DNA of 64,000 nucleotides from Anadara kagoshimensis (GCA_021292105.1 CM037861.1:27087110-27151109); one strand, 5' to 3'; counted from the first letter of the stretch, positions 1 to 11,802 are shown. Notes: a model not told the origin generated them from the sequence alone. Program-made: numbers and translations.

Positions 1-410
1 GTATTTGTTTCCCAATTAATACGCTATGGTAGAGCTTGTTCCCACTACGGGGACTTTGTACAACGAAGTAGGCTGCTTGCAAATAAATTGTTGACTCAGG
101 GATATTGCAAGCCTAGGCTTATCAAGGCCCTCAAAAAGTTTTATGGCCGTCATCACAGTATTGTTGATAAGTTTGATGTCTCTGTGTCCAGGATTGCCTT
201 GGATATATTTGACGTCTCATAGTTCCATGTTCCTTTCACACAATTTTGATTACACACGTGGCGGGTGTAGCTAGCTAAACAGGAGGTGCTTACCCTTCCG
301 GAGCACCCGGCCTCACTCCCCTGGTGGAAGTTCACGTGTCTAACCTAACTTGTCAGTTCCAAAGTTTTTACTTTGCTTCTGGATTGTGATTCGGAAATGG
401 ATAAGTATGT
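1..410 (-). repeat. GTGAGGCCGGG dispersed repeat, copy 1
   Basis: Minus-oriented copy of an unclassified dispersed repeat. Read on the minus strand, it holds CACGTGAACTTCCACC, then GTGAGGCCGGGTGCTCCGG, GCACCTCCTGTTTAGCTAGC, CACGTGTGTAATCAAAATT and GACGTCAAATATATCC, and finally GTGGGAACAAGCTCTACCAT. Other copies lie at 546-1165, 5216-5400, 8330-8640, 8655-8975 and 47575-47845. A short reading frame crosses it but is not shared intact between copies, so it is not called a gene. Confidence 0.75.
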
Positions 411-545
411 TTGTTTTTGATTTAAACAAAGATTTAAAATCAGATTATGTATTTATAGCTTAGTTATTGCTGTTCTCTGTCTGATATAAATAAAATAATC
501 AATACTAACAGAAGCATAGTAAAAAAAAATTTAAACTGACAAATT

Positions 546-1165
546 AGGTGAAACACGTGACATTCCACCAGAGAAGAGAGGCCGAATGCTCCTGAAATGT
601 AAGCACCTCATGTTTAGCTAGCTACACCCATCACGTGTGTAATCAAAATTGAGTGGAAGGAACACGGAACATTGGGACGTCAAATATATCCAGGACAATG
701 ATGATGTAATGACTAAATGATGACTATAATTACAGTTCATATGTAAAAAAAAACTGTGTTTTATACAGTATTGAAATAATTGAAAACAAACACACCAATC
801 AATATCCAAATCACCACCCCAAAGCAAAATTGCACAATTAAGTAAACACGTTGACTTCTACCAGAGAAGTGAGGCCGGGGTTTGCGGAAAGGTAAGCATC
901 CCTATTAAGCTTATAAACTCCTGCAACATGTTAAATAAAAATTAAGAATAAAAAAAGATGAATCTATGGGACGTCAAATTTATCCAGGGTAATTTTTAAA
1001 ATACAGAGACAACGGTATTGTGATCACGACCATTTTTGAGGGCATTGATAAGTAAGTCTAGGCTTGCAATATTGTTGCGCCAACAATTTATTTGTTAGAA
1101 GCTTGCTTCTATGAATCAATTCCCGTAGTGGGAACAAGCTCTATCATAGCATATAAATTTTGAAA
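546..1165 (+). repeat. GTGAGGCCGGG dispersed repeat, two broken plus copies
   Basis: Two partial plus-oriented copies follow one another. The first (about 546-835) has GTTTAGCTAGCTACACCC and GGGACGTCAAATATATCCAG. The second (about 836-1165) has GTGAGGCCGGGG, then GACGTCAAATTTATCCAG, and ends with GTGGGAACAAGCTCTATCAT. Together with the minus copy at 1-410 they form a large imperfect inverted repeat. Confidence 0.7.
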
Positions 1166-1289
1166 CAAATGCACCATAAGTAGGTGAATCAGGAATACTG
1201 CTGCATAGAAAAGGACAATAAGTAACAGTAGAAATATTGGCCATGACGTTTGTCATATAGCTTCAACTGTAACCTTTCGTGGGCGTCTT

Positions 1290-1400
1290 AATTTACATAT
1301 TATACAAATTTTAATTTTACAGCACTAGACGGTCGTTTCGTAATACAATTCCTCATCAGTAGTGCTTAAACCAAAATTATGAAACCAAAACTGTTATCAA
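1290..1400 (+). repeat. CACTAGACGG dispersed repeat
   Basis: A roughly 100-bp module: TTTTAATTTTACAGCACTAG, then a segment ending in ACAATTCCTCATCAGTAGTG and CTTAAACCAAAATT. Related modules lie at 3350-3445, 4645-4715 (inverted), 6066-6150 (inverted), 7350-7445 (inverted) and 47905-48010. It often sits beside the GTGAGGCCGGG repeat, so it may be the other end of the same larger element. Confidence 0.55.
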
Positions 1401-1903
1401 GATGTTGAAAAGATATGTCTACATATGAAACGTTTGGACATTTCAAGAAACTAGGATAGACCACATTTACATATTCTCCAAATTTGAATTTTAAAGATAT
1501 ATTTTTGCATATCTTTTATGTGGAGATGAATGCTTTGAAGTCAGCCTTCTCTCAAGATTTATCAATGTCCGGTTTATAATCTCATATAATTAAAAAACAA
1601 ACCGGTAAGCAATTGTGCACAATTTGGTATACCGATTGGTTAATGCAAAGACAACAAAGGCATATGTTTTCTATCAAAAACCAACATTTTGTTCAAGTCA
1701 ACTTCAGTAATTTTGTTTGCAGTCCGTATGACGCTAGATAAAATAACCAAATCATTGTTCAGCACAAGATACTGGTACATAAATAAAAAAACAAAAAAAA
1801 CCCAATACAATGGGTTACCATTTTTGCAAAAGAATGACAAGTGAATGACTTTTTAAAGATTTTTTTCTATTTAGAATAAAGAAATTTGGTATAGAGTGTA
1901 GAA

Positions 1904-1926
1904 AAAATCTATCTATCTATCTATCA
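1904..1926. repeat. TCTA microsatellite
   Basis: Short run of TCTA tetranucleotides. Confidence 0.8.
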
Positions 1927-2034
1927 AAGTATGACATTTGTATATCAGTTCAAGCAATTAGGAAATATAGATGCATCTAATTAACAAATTATAACTTGTT
2001 TGTTTATATGGTCATATATGCAGCCATTTTGAAA

Positions 2035-2482
2035 TACATGTCTTCGACTTTTGTCCATCTCTCCTTGTGGAGAATTGGGCCAGATATCTTTTCCCCCCAA
2101 GAATCTCTGTTGGCAGCTATTTTAGCAGCTTCACTCCATGTCCCAAGTCCAAAATCCGATCTTTCCCTTTCAACAGTCCTGCGCCAGGTCTCCTTCGGTC
2201 GCCCTCTTCTTCTCTTTCTTTCTGCTGGTGTCCATTGCAGAGAAATCCTTGGATGTTCATCTGGCTTCTGTCTTAATATGTGTCCAATCCATTTTCACCT
2301 CCGATGTTTAACAAGCTCGCTTATCTTTTTTGTTTGTGTTCTTTCTCTAATTTGCTCGTTTTAATTTTTACAGGCCAGTGTATTTTGAGGATTCTTTTGA
2401 GACATTTGTGGTGAAAAGTGTCCAATAACTTTTCATCTCTGGTGGTCATTCTCCATGTCTCGTAACCATGTACCGGTATGTA
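2035..2482 (-). mobile_element. RTE-like non-LTR retrotransposon, 3' RT remnant
   Basis: On the minus strand the sequence translates to the C-terminal tail common to RTE/craftase-type endonuclease-reverse transcriptases. Upstream it reads YETWRMTTRDEKLLDTF, then KCLKRILKIHWP. After a frame change and a stop it continues with KWIGHILRQKPDEHPR, LQWTPAERKKRRGRPKETWR and ends near TWSEAAKIAANRDSW. Loss of everything upstream of about 2482 suggests 5' truncation. The stop and frameshift mean it is dead. Family assignment is from remembered motifs; the exact clade is uncertain. Confidence 0.75.
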
Positions 2483-2489
2483 AATTAGG

Positions 2490-3345
2490 AGTTTTGACAT
2501 CTATTAGATTTCTTGATAAACATACCTCTAACAAATGCATAGAAACTGTATATAGCAAAAGTATCGACATTGCAATCTTAATTTGTCTCATTGTCATTAT
2601 AGAAATGCACTATCTGTTAACGAGTTGACATGTCCTATTACTTTAAACTTTACATAAAAAAACTAAGAACTGATTTATAAACAGCTAGCTGGAAACAAAG
2701 CGGGTGCGTATTCTAAGAACCTACCCACGCATACGTATACCTGTATCATCTATTATTTGGGGGAGACGTTTTTATTTACGAGTTTACAAAAAGTAAGTAA
2801 TTTCGTATTTTGCAATCTATTAGAATTATATGCAATAATGCTTTTTACATATTGAAATTATTAATTAAGTACACACTCTACACAGTTATATCTGTAATGT
2901 TTAATTTAATAAAAATGATAAATTAAAAAGTTGCATATTATATAAAATCAAACCCTATTGTTCACATTTGTTATATGTAGCTGATTCTGTTTCTAATTAC
3001 AGCTATTTTTAATTTTCACCATTTAATATTATTATTTATGTAAAGTGTTATTGTGATTTCGTCTATTCAAGTCAACAAGAGAAATATTAAACTGAACTAA
3101 AAGATGATGTTCAACAAACATAATTGAACATAAATTTAATATTAATTATCTCAATTATTTCTTCATAAATTTTCACCAAACGAAACGTGTGTCCCGTAGT
3201 CAAATTGACTTGAAATTACACATGTATTCATTTTTGTAAACAATACTTTTATTAATACATGTATTATTTTTTTTCTTTTCAACTTAATTGGTAATTAAGC
3301 ATTCCAATATTTTGATTCTAATAATCCACTGGAATTTTGTTATAA
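2490..3345. other. no gene seen
   Basis: AT-rich DNA with no long reading frame, splice-bounded exon, tRNA or recognisable repeat terminus. Confidence 0.6.
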
Positions 3346-3349
3346 GACA

Positions 3350-3445
3350 CAACATATTACATATTATATTAGTGTCAATTTAACAGCACTAGAAAGCCGC
3401 ATTAAGAAAAAAATTCAAATCAGTAATGCTTGAAGCAAAATTATC
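3350..3445 (+). repeat. CACTAGACGG repeat, decayed copy
   Basis: Recognised by the order TTAACAGCACTAGAAAG, then CAAATCAGTAATGCTTGAAG and CAAAATTATCATAAC, matching the copy at 1290-1400. Confidence 0.45.
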
Positions 3446-4644
3446 ATAACAAGATTTTTCAAGGTATTGAAAAATATATAAAAGCTAAATACTAAATTTA
3501 GCTAAGAAATACTAAGCATTATGGAAGCATACCTTAGTTTTTGAGGATTTTAAGATTTTAACTAGCATAAACTTAAAGAACGTTAATTTGTTTGAGGTCT
3601 TTAGTCGCTTTTCAATCAGCAAATAACAAAATCAAATCGGCGTGTATTTAGTTTTTTGATTCATTTTTCAAATTTGTATTTATTTGTGAAAAAATTATCA
3701 TTAAGAATACTTTGAAAGCTATAGCGATTTATTTATTCAATATTGAACTATCAATGACAGAAAGGATTTGTTTTGTAGTTCAAACTGGGTTTAATTGCAT
3801 TATTCAAGAAAACCCATCAAAATGATCAAAATCAAACCATTCATTTTTCATTCTACACCACCGGAGAAGGTAGACGAGGTAACAGAATTAATTTATAAAA
3901 CCATTGCGTTAGTTCATTTAATGATAATTACATATTATACTAATTTTAATTTAACAACACCAAATGTATTTCAAGATGTTGAAACGATTTTTTTTGTTTT
4001 GTAAGTTTCTATTCGTCTTGTAGAAAAATACTTAAAGGTTTAAAATATATTTCACCAAATTAAGCCATGGAAATACTTTGCATTAAAGAGTATACCGTAG
4101 TCTTTGAAGAAATTTCAATTTTTAACTTGCAGAAAATTGAATAAGCAATAAGTTAACAGGATGTCCCCAAAACAGACCAAAAGGACTCTACACTACCTAT
4201 CATACAAAACAAGCCCTAGCCAAAATACATGTACCAATATAAACAAATGGCAATTGTAAATAATTTCATAAATATACAAAATGTGTAAAACCCAGGAATT
4301 GTTTTGCAATAAAGTCTATAACAAACAAAATATGATTATTTATTGATTAGCAGAACAAGTAAACCAGCATCATAATGTAGATAGAAAAAGTTTATTTCAA
4401 ATAATAATTTATCATATTCATGTACGAGAACATATATGAAATATTATTTTATTTATATTATTTTAACAATATTTAGTTTTATATAATACTTTATGAGAGG
4501 TGAAAAAAATTATTTATTTTTCATCAACGACATAATTATAAGAAAGTTGTTGGATAGTTAGCATTCAATTTGCACAATTGTTGTTTTCTGCTTCTATGAT
4601 TTGGTAATATATATTTTGGTTTTTCTTTTTTTTATTTGTAACTT
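3446..4644. other. no gene seen
   Basis: AT-rich sequence. A weak echo of the CACTAGACGG module is visible near 3930-3985. A 69-codon open frame at 3795-4004 has no recognisable motif and crosses that repeat remnant, so it is not called. Confidence 0.5.
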
Positions 4645-4715
4645 TAACATTGGATTTCAACAATTTTGACTCAAGCACTACTGATGAATTTTATTCCAAA
4701 ACGGCTGAATTAAAA
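4645..4715 (-). repeat. CACTAGACGG repeat, inverted partial copy
   Basis: Reads CAATTTTGACTCAAGCACTA then CTGATGAATTTTATTCCAAA, the reverse orientation of the 1290-1400 module. Confidence 0.45.
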
Positions 4716-4907
4716 CAGGTTTAGAGAAATCCTTCTTTTCGAGTGGTTGTAACAAATAACTCAGTTTTCAGAGGCTATCAATTGATACTTTTGAGCCACG
4801 AATTGAATTAGCTTATGGAGCTATATTTCTTCATGTCTTAATATCAATTCAAATAGAATACACCATAACAACAGTGGTAGTTTGAATAATCGAAACAAAT
4901 CCTATTT

Positions 4908-5218
4908 TATGCCAAAACCTTCAGATATAAAAATGACAAAAATAACCTACTAAATAGGGTTTCCATTTTTCCGGATTTTCCAGATTTCCAAAATAACTAT
5001 CTTATCAATGTCAATTCGTGAAACGAAAACCCGGACACTGATACAAAAACAAAAGTACTAGTATTTCATGCCAAAACCTTCAGACATAAAAATGACAAAA
5101 AAACTACTAAATAGGGTTTCCATCTTTCCGGATTTTCCAGATTTCCAAAATAACTATCTTATCAATGTCAATTCATGAAACGAAAACCCGGACACAATGA
5201 TAAAAAACAAAATTACTA
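4908..5218. repeat. tandem duplication, two ~155-bp units
   Basis: Two head-to-tail copies. Each contains ATGCCAAAACCTTCAGA, then TAAATAGGGTTTCCAT, CCGGATTTTCCAGATTTCC, TATCTTATCAATGTCAATTC and GAAACGAAAACCCGGACA, followed by a run to ACTAGTA. The copies differ by a few substitutions and small indels, so the duplication is not brand new. No coding capacity. Confidence 0.85.
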
Positions 5219-5400
5219 GTAATCGAAAACAAACGTAATAATCCATGTCTGAATCACAATCCAGAAACAAACTAAAAACTTACTGTTAAGGTAGCTGCAC
5301 CCGCCACGTGTGTAATAAAAACTGAATGAAATGAACATGGAACTATGGGACGGCAAATATATCCAAGGCAATCCTGAACATAAAGACATCATAGTCATAA
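5216..5400 (+). repeat. GTGAGGCCGGG dispersed repeat, deleted copy
   Basis: Contains CCATGTCTGAATCACAATCC, then GGTAGCTGCACCCGCCACGT and GGGACGGCAAATATATCCAA. The central GTGAGGCCGGG segment is missing. Confidence 0.6.
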
Positions 5401-5809
5401 AAAATAATGTGATGGAGTAAATTGAAAATCTATTAATAAGCATCTCTCGGACTTCTAGGTTGGAAATAGTAATACATTTTTTTTATTTTAGAACAGACAA
5501 GTAGCAATTGTTTTAAATAGGAACAGTATTTTTTATCTCATGCAAATTATTAAGGGAAAACATATTTTTATCTATTATTAAATTAGTATTTTCGAGAATT
5601 TTAACAAACGAACGCTGAAAAAATCAAATTTTACATAAAAATACAGTAGAATGTTCAAATACACACAATATAATTACTTTCAAATAATTTTATGGTGAAA
5701 CATATCAAACAAATTCTGGGAGTTTAACATTTTCGATTTGATTGAAAACATACGGAGAATAATATAAGTTAAAATGTTGAAAAATACATTGTAATTTTAG
5801 TTCCACAAT

Positions 5810-6065
5810 CAGGGGTTTAAAATTCCCTGGGTCCGAGGTCCGGGACCTATTGATTTTACCTTGGGACCATTAATATTTAAATTGTAAAAGTCCGCTGAAC
5901 CTGCCATTTTTACCAGAATAATTCTACTTTTTCAATATAATTACATAATTGCACATGGATCTTTCAATGTTGATATTGGACTTTCAAAACTTTATGTAGA
6001 ACCTGCCAAAAATAAAGGCAAAAGGTCCTGGACCTTCCATTACAAAACATAATTTTGAACCCCTG
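5810..6065. mobile_element. hAT-like MITE (CAGGGGTTTAAAATT ends)
   Basis: A 256-bp element with inverted ends: CAGGGGTTTAAAATT on the left and AATTTTGAACCCCTG on the right. Inside, TCCGAGGTCCGGGACC and AAGGTCCTGGACCTTCC extend the arm similarity. The CAGGGG start is typical of hAT-type ends. Only a 6-bp flanking direct repeat (CACAAT, 5804-5809 and 6066-6071) is visible, shorter than the 8 bp expected for hAT. It appears inserted in the CACTAGACGG repeat continuing at 6066. No transposase. Confidence 0.6.
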
Positions 6066-6147
6066 CACAATTTTGGTCCAAACACTACTTATGAGGAATT
6101 GTATTCCGAAAAGGTAGTATATCGCTCTAAAATTAACACTGGCATAA
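6066..6147 (-). repeat. CACTAGACGG repeat, inverted copy, interrupted
   Basis: CACAATTTTGGTCCAAACAC then TACTTATGAGGAATTGTATT and CCGAAAAGG match the inverted form of the 1290-1400 module. The copy appears interrupted by the element at 5810-6065 and followed at once by the one at 6148. Confidence 0.5.
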
Positions 6148-6381
6148 TATACTCAACAAAAAAGTGAAGGACCATTTTGAAAATACTACTTTGTTCTAAC
6201 TGCAAAATCTTTAAAATTTGACTTGTGTTATGATAGCAAAAAATCAATAATATGAGATATAGAAAGCAATAAAACCAAGCCAATGTTGTTTTACTAATAA
6301 GAGAAAGTTAATTATTTAAATTTAGGGTTCTGTAAAAAGTGATATTTTGAAAGTGGTCCTTAACATTTTTTGTTGAGTATA
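6148..6381. mobile_element. TA-flanked MITE (TATACTCAACAAAAAA ends)
   Basis: A 234-bp element. The left end is TATACTCAACAAAAAA followed by GTGAAGGACCATTTTGAAA. The right end is the reverse complement with slight change: TTTGAAAGTGGTCCTTAAC then TTTTTTGTTGAGTATA. The TA at both termini suggests a Tc1/mariner-type non-autonomous element. No transposase frame. Confidence 0.7.
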
Positions 6382-6389
6382 TATAACTG

Positions 6390-7345
6390 AAAGCCCAATC
6401 CATTTTTGTAGGAACTACGATACACATTTCATTAGACAGAGTATAGAAATAATTCTTTTCATTTTTAATTTCGATTTAACATGTTGCGACCGTAGCAAAA
6501 ACATGAGATGTCCTTTCGTACCACCCAGACATGCCTGGTGAAAGTATCACTGGCATTGCATACTGACTGTTAACACTTTAGGAAATAAATTATGAACCCA
6601 CCCTTAACCTATACGTAGGCGATGCTCTGACATCTACCCCCTCCTTTTATCGATCATCGATCGTGTTTCTTGAAGCATGGAATATCTTTTAATGTAAATT
6701 GTGAAGATGAAAGTGCATCGCGAGGTAAAACACGTTGATGATTGATAATTTTGAAAGCGCGTTTTCATTGACTAATGGTGGGCGAATAAGTGGCATAGCT
6801 AGGGATACTTTAATAGTAAAGAAGCCTTACCACTTGACATTTACCAAGCTGTGGTTGTTTTTGCGGCTTGTCTTGTTTAGCTATTAATACCATTAACCTG
6901 TAGTGTGTGTATTCATGGTTGCGTTGTCCGCATTTCAGTAACATCTTTTTATCTTCCTTTTCTCTTTAATGTGTGGCATTAATCCTGACTTTCTCTTCGT
7001 TCATGTTCATGTTCTTGAATTTCTCCTTGAATAATTTCAACTTAATTTCTTGACTACAGTGATCTTTAATTTATTGGAAACAAATTATTTTTGAGTACCT
7101 GGAGTAAATAATTACAGTTACAAATATAATCTCTGCTCGTGAGTGTTTCCCCAAGAATATCACAAACTCACTAGACAATACGTACTTTTGTATTGTCAGA
7201 AATATACTATTATCTAAATTTACCCCTAGGTAAAATCTAAAAGTCCTTAAAACAAAGGTATACTTCATCATGCAAAGTAAATCATTAGCTAAATTTTGTT
7301 TAATATATTTTGGTTTTTTAGACACGTTTTCAACCCCTTGAAATA
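6390..7345. other. no gene seen
   Basis: No exon, RNA gene or repeat terminus could be supported. The segment 6480-6900 is somewhat less AT-rich than its surroundings. Confidence 0.5.
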
Positions 7346-7349
7346 TTTT

Positions 7350-7445
7350 GGTTTTACAATTTAGGTCCAAGCACTACTGAAGAGAAGTTATATTTCGAAA
7401 CGACTTTGTGCTGTAAAATTTACACTGGTATGATATGTAATTTTG
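7350..7445 (-). repeat. CACTAGACGG repeat, inverted copy
   Basis: CAATTTAGGTCCAAGCACTA then CTGAAGAGAAGTTATATTTC and GAAACGACTTTGTGCTGTAA match the inverted 1290-1400 module. Confidence 0.45.
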
Positions 7446-8325
7446 TCAGTATGCAGTTAGTCAAAACATACAGTATTGACAAAAATATTTTAGTTTTGTC
7501 TCTAAATAATGAACAAATGTGCATCGATAATTTTTTTAAACATTTTTAATCACAATATTGCTTTTCCAGGATACCTTTTTTGTGCAGTGAATTCAAACGT
7601 GATAATTATAGTATATGTAAGAATCCTACAAATATCAGAAATAATTTTACCAAGATGACTTTTTTCCTACCATAGGTAATTCTTGAGTCTTTCAGTATCA
7701 ATCGTCAAAGTTTCAGTCTTATTCAGATTAAAGTCTATTTTACATCTGATATCAGACTAAATGTGGACTCGTTAATTTCTAGATAATTAATTAAACGTCT
7801 TGTTTCTAATACTTTATCTCGTGTAAAAATATAAAGACCTTTTGATTTTTCTTTACACCACAATCCAACTTTGTAAATTGAAAAACAAATCATTCTTTTG
7901 TTTAAAACGGTAAGCAAAGATATAGTGCCTAGTACTGAACAGTGATTCTGGGTATTTTGTCAAGAATATACACACTGCAAACAAAAACAGATAGTACCAT
8001 CAACAAAATATAAAAAGGTTATACATGTCTATACATATTTTTTGCGTTTGGCACTATAATTTTCCAACAAAGAATCTGTTTATCAATGGGCACAAACTGT
8101 GCAACATTGTTTCCTAATTAATTTTTTCGTATGAAGAGGGCAAATACTGATATATAGATGACGTTCTATCCTTAATATAGAGAATATGTAAATGCCATTA
8201 TCCCAGTGAGCTTGAAATAAAAGATACGACTGATTCTACTAGTCCATATTTGGATTTAGAAAAGCATGCATTTAAAGCTATATGAAAAAACTAGTGTTTT
8301 TTTCTATTGTCAAATGTCCTTTTCT
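7446..8325. other. no gene seen
   Basis: AT-rich sequence without a supported feature. Confidence 0.5.
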
Positions 8326-8329
8326 ATGC

Positions 8330-8640
8330 AGCAATATATTCGCTTATCAAGGCCCTCAAAAAGTTGTATGGCCGTCATCACAGTATTGTTGATAAGTTTG
8401 ATGTCTCTGTGTCCAGGATTGCCCTGGATATATTTCACGTCTCATAGTTCCATGTTCCTTTCACACAATTTTGATTACACACGTGGCGGGTGTAGCTAGC
8501 TAAACAGGAGGGGCTTACCCTTCCGGAGCACCCGGCCTTACTTTCCTGGTGGAAGTTCACGTGTCTAGCCTTACTTGTCAGTTCCAAAACTTTTACTTTG
8601 CTTCTTGATTGTGATTCAAACATGGATTAGTATGTTTGTT
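8330..8640 (-). repeat. GTGAGGCCGGG dispersed repeat, well preserved
   Basis: Nearly identical to about 115-410: CTTATCAAGGCCCTCAAAAA, GTTTGATGTCTCTGTGTCCA, CACACGTGGCGGGTGTAGCT, then GGAGCACCCGGCC. The high similarity between the two copies suggests recent activity or gene conversion. Confidence 0.75.
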
Positions 8641-8654
8641 TTTTATTTCACTGT

Positions 8655-8975
8655 GAATATGCTATGGTAGACCAATTCAGGGAAGCTACTTACAAATAAA
8701 TTGGTGAATCTGGGGCATTGCAAGCCTTGACTTATCAAGGTCCATTTAAAGTTTTATGATCACAATCACAATATTATGATGTCTCTTTATCCAGAATTAT
8801 ACTAAATAAGTCTAATAGTTTCTTGTTCGTTTCATTCTAATTTTCTATCTAATACGCAACGGATGTAACTAGTTATATAAAATAGGAGGTGCTTCTACTT
8901 TCATAACACCCGGCCATGCTCCCCTGGGAAAGATTACGTGTTTAACTTAATTTTTTAAAAAGAGTTGTCACTTTG
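8655..8975 (-). repeat. GTGAGGCCGGG dispersed repeat, decayed copy
   Basis: A second, older minus-oriented copy directly follows the fresh one. Matching blocks are AAATAAATTGGTGAATCTGG, GCAAGCCTTGACTTATCAAG, GATGTCTCTTTATCCAGAAT and AACACCCGGCC. Confidence 0.6.
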
Positions 8976-8979
8976 TATT

Positions 8980-9635
8980 TTGGATAGTGATTTGGACGTG
9001 AACCAGTTTGTGTTTGAATCGGAGTTGTTCATGAAAGTTATAAAATTAAGTTCATGATATACATGTATATTTCTTTTTTTAAACACACCTTGTCCTGAAC
9101 TAACTGATATAAATAATGTGGTGTAAATTAACAATAAGGGTATACATATTTAACCGGTTTATTTCTAAAGGATCTTAACAACATTTCGTTGAATTGAGAA
9201 TTTTGCGAAAAATAACGACCCAGCAACCTATATAATTTCAAATCATTCTTTTGTTTGTTGAGTAATCTGATATTTACCAGTGTATGAAAACCAATCTGAC
9301 GGATTGACTGCGTTGTTTAAAAATTACGTAATCAAGTTTAAAAACTGAATGTAGGTAGATCGAGTATGTGTATTTATTTATCGTCTTGTTTGAAGCAATT
9401 AAGTCAACCTTGAATGAGTCTCCACTGGACAATAAATATCATGACAGAAAAAAGTTGATGTGTATTGCATTTTAAGAAGGTACCATATTGATTGAATAAA
9501 AATAGCCTTGCAAAACTTGATATGTGAATAGTATGTTAAACAATTTGTTTAACTGATTGTGGCTATCTCATTTGTTATTTTATATAAAAAATGCATTGAT
9601 GTAGCACAATGGTGTCTTCATTATGACATCTTAAT
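8980..9635. other. no gene seen
   Basis: AT-rich sequence without a supported feature. Confidence 0.5.
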
Positions 9636-9639
9636 GTTA

Positions 9640-11266
9640 ATCTTATGTTCTGGAATATTATGCAAAGATATCAGGACTAAAAATTAATTTCTCAAAAACA
9701 CATGTTATTTGGATTGGTAGTAAGAATTTTTCAAAAGATGTCTATCATCATTCAAGATGGAAATTAAATTGGGGTGCACATAAGTTTACACTCTTAGGTA
9801 TTACATTTTCAGTCAGTATCAATGAAATGGAATCATTAAATTTTAATAAGCAACTTATAGAAATAAAAAAAATGTTAAAATCTTGGAGTAGAAGAAATCT
9901 TACAGTCTTAGGAAGAATTACAATTCTTAAATCTTTAATTATATCAAAATTAACTTATTTACTCCTGTGTTTGCCGAATCCTCCAGAAACATTTGTAAAC
10001 ACTCTTAACACCATATTTTTTTAATTTGTATGGCAGTCAAATATAGACAGGGTTAAAAGAGATATCATGATCCAGAGTTATGAAAATGGTGGGGTGAAAA
10101 TGACAAATGTCTTTTTATTTATGAAATCTTTGAAGGTATCCTGGATCAGAAGACTTTTTGTTACAAATTCAAAATGGTATAAGCTTTTGATGTATACATG
10201 TAAATGTAAACTGGAAAACCTTTTTAAATTGGGATCTGAATACATTATGAATTTAACAGGAATTATAAAAAATAATTTCTGGAGAGATGTTTTTAAGTCA
10301 TTCTATGACTACTGCAATATGTTTTCTCCAAAAAGTGCAAATGATATTTAATCTACAGAGATTTGGTATAACAAAGACATAAAAGTGAAAAACCACACTA
10401 TTTTCTACAATAACTATTATAAAAATGGCATTAGAATTATAGCTGACTTATGTAATACTGAAGGAGTACTTTATAATTATGAAGCATTTTCAAATAGTTT
10501 CAACATAAATACACATTTTCTAGAGTTTAACGGTTTAATAGCTTCAATAAAAAGTTCAAAAAACTTTCAATTTATCTATCATGATACTCAAACAAGACAT
10601 CCATTTTGTCATATTCCTAAATATCTTAGTATTTTACTAAAATCTCCAAAAGGATGCAGTGATATTTATCAAGTTTTTACAACAAATAAGACTAACACAC
10701 CCACTAGCCAATTAAGATGGAAAGACCAAGGTATTTCTTTTTCAAAACACCAATGGTCAATTATTTATAAATTACCCTTCAACATTTCACAAAACATTAC
10801 ACTACGTTGTTTTCAATTTAAAATTCTCCATAGGATTATTGAAACAAATTCTTACCTAACAAAAAGAAATCTACTGTCTGATATTAATTGTAGAAATTGT
10901 GAAAATGTTAAAGAATCTATTAAGCATATGTTTTTTTACTGTCCATCTATACAAATCTTATGGCATGACTTACAAAATTGGATAAAAAACAAAATAAATA
11001 TCAACCTTGATCTTGATTTCTTCTCTATTTTGTTTGGAAAAACCACACTTTTTAATGCAAACAGAGTAACAAATTTTATAATACTCCACACCAAATACTT
11101 CATTTTCAAAATGAAAACCCAGTGTAAAGAAGTCAATATTTTAAACTTGCAGAATTATTTAAAAGAACAGGTCTATATTGAGAAGTATCTCATGTTCAAA
11201 AATTGTAAATGGAAAATCTTTGAGAAATACTGGAAATCTTGGATGGATCTTTTTATTGAAAACTAA
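9640..11266 (+). mobile_element. L1/Tx1-like LINE, 5'-truncated RT and C-terminal region
   Basis: One reading frame runs from about 9640 to the TAA at 11264, broken only by TAA codons at 10022-10024 and 10349-10351. The first part carries late reverse-transcriptase motifs: YYAKISGLKINFSKTHVIWI, then FTLLGITFS, KSWSRRNLTVLGRITILKSL and ISKLTYLL. After the first stop the thumb region continues with FVWQSNIDRVKRD, YENGGVKM and SLKVSWIRRL. Near residue 170 of the last segment is the C-terminal Cys/His motif: CRNC, then HMFFYC, followed by ILWHDLQNWI. This order (RT, thumb, CX2C...HX4C) is that of L1/Tx1-type ORF2 proteins. Endonuclease and most RT motifs are missing, so it is a truncated, inactive insertion. 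The low number of stops suggests moderate age. Confidence 0.85.
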
Positions 11267-11334
11267 GAAGTGTTTATCAATAATAGTCATATATAATAGT
11301 GATATATAACAGTTACATATAACTCATTGTAAAT

Positions 11335-11425
11335 TGTTATTATTGTTATTATTATTATTAATAATAATGGTGATAATGATGATGATGGTGATAGTAATAA
11401 TAATAATAGTAAAATTATTATTATA
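11335..11425. repeat. ATT/GAT imperfect microsatellite
   Basis: TTATTATT runs, then AATAATAATGGTGATAATGA and GATGGTGATAG, then AATAATAATAATAG. It follows the LINE stop codon and may have grown from the LINE tail. Confidence 0.7.
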
Positions 11426-11600
11426 TAGGTCATGCTTTATTCAAAGGCTGGTGTTTAGATTATCTCCCATCTCTACTCAATGCCATGTTTCTATATGCAT
11501 GTTTATGTGTTGAGGGACAGTATGGAGAATCTTAAATATCCATCTGGATATTAACCTATTTATAATTCTTCATACTCATCCCTCAACATATATATATATA

Positions 11601-11802
11601 TACAGTTAGACCTGCTTTGGAGGACACCTTTGTATATGTATGTATATGGATATATATATAGTTGTATATATATATAGAGAGAGGCACCTGTACATATTGT
11701 TAAAAGCCAGTACAATTTATTATAATTATCCTATTTGGACCATGGGGGCCACTGGTCCGTCAGGTCACTTTAGCTAGTTCCCTTCATAAACAGGTCTAAC
11801 TG

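Noticed and set aside
1996..2364. 122-codon plus-strand open frame
   Set aside because: The opposite strand carries clear retrotransposon RT C-terminal motifs; the plus frame is its shadow.
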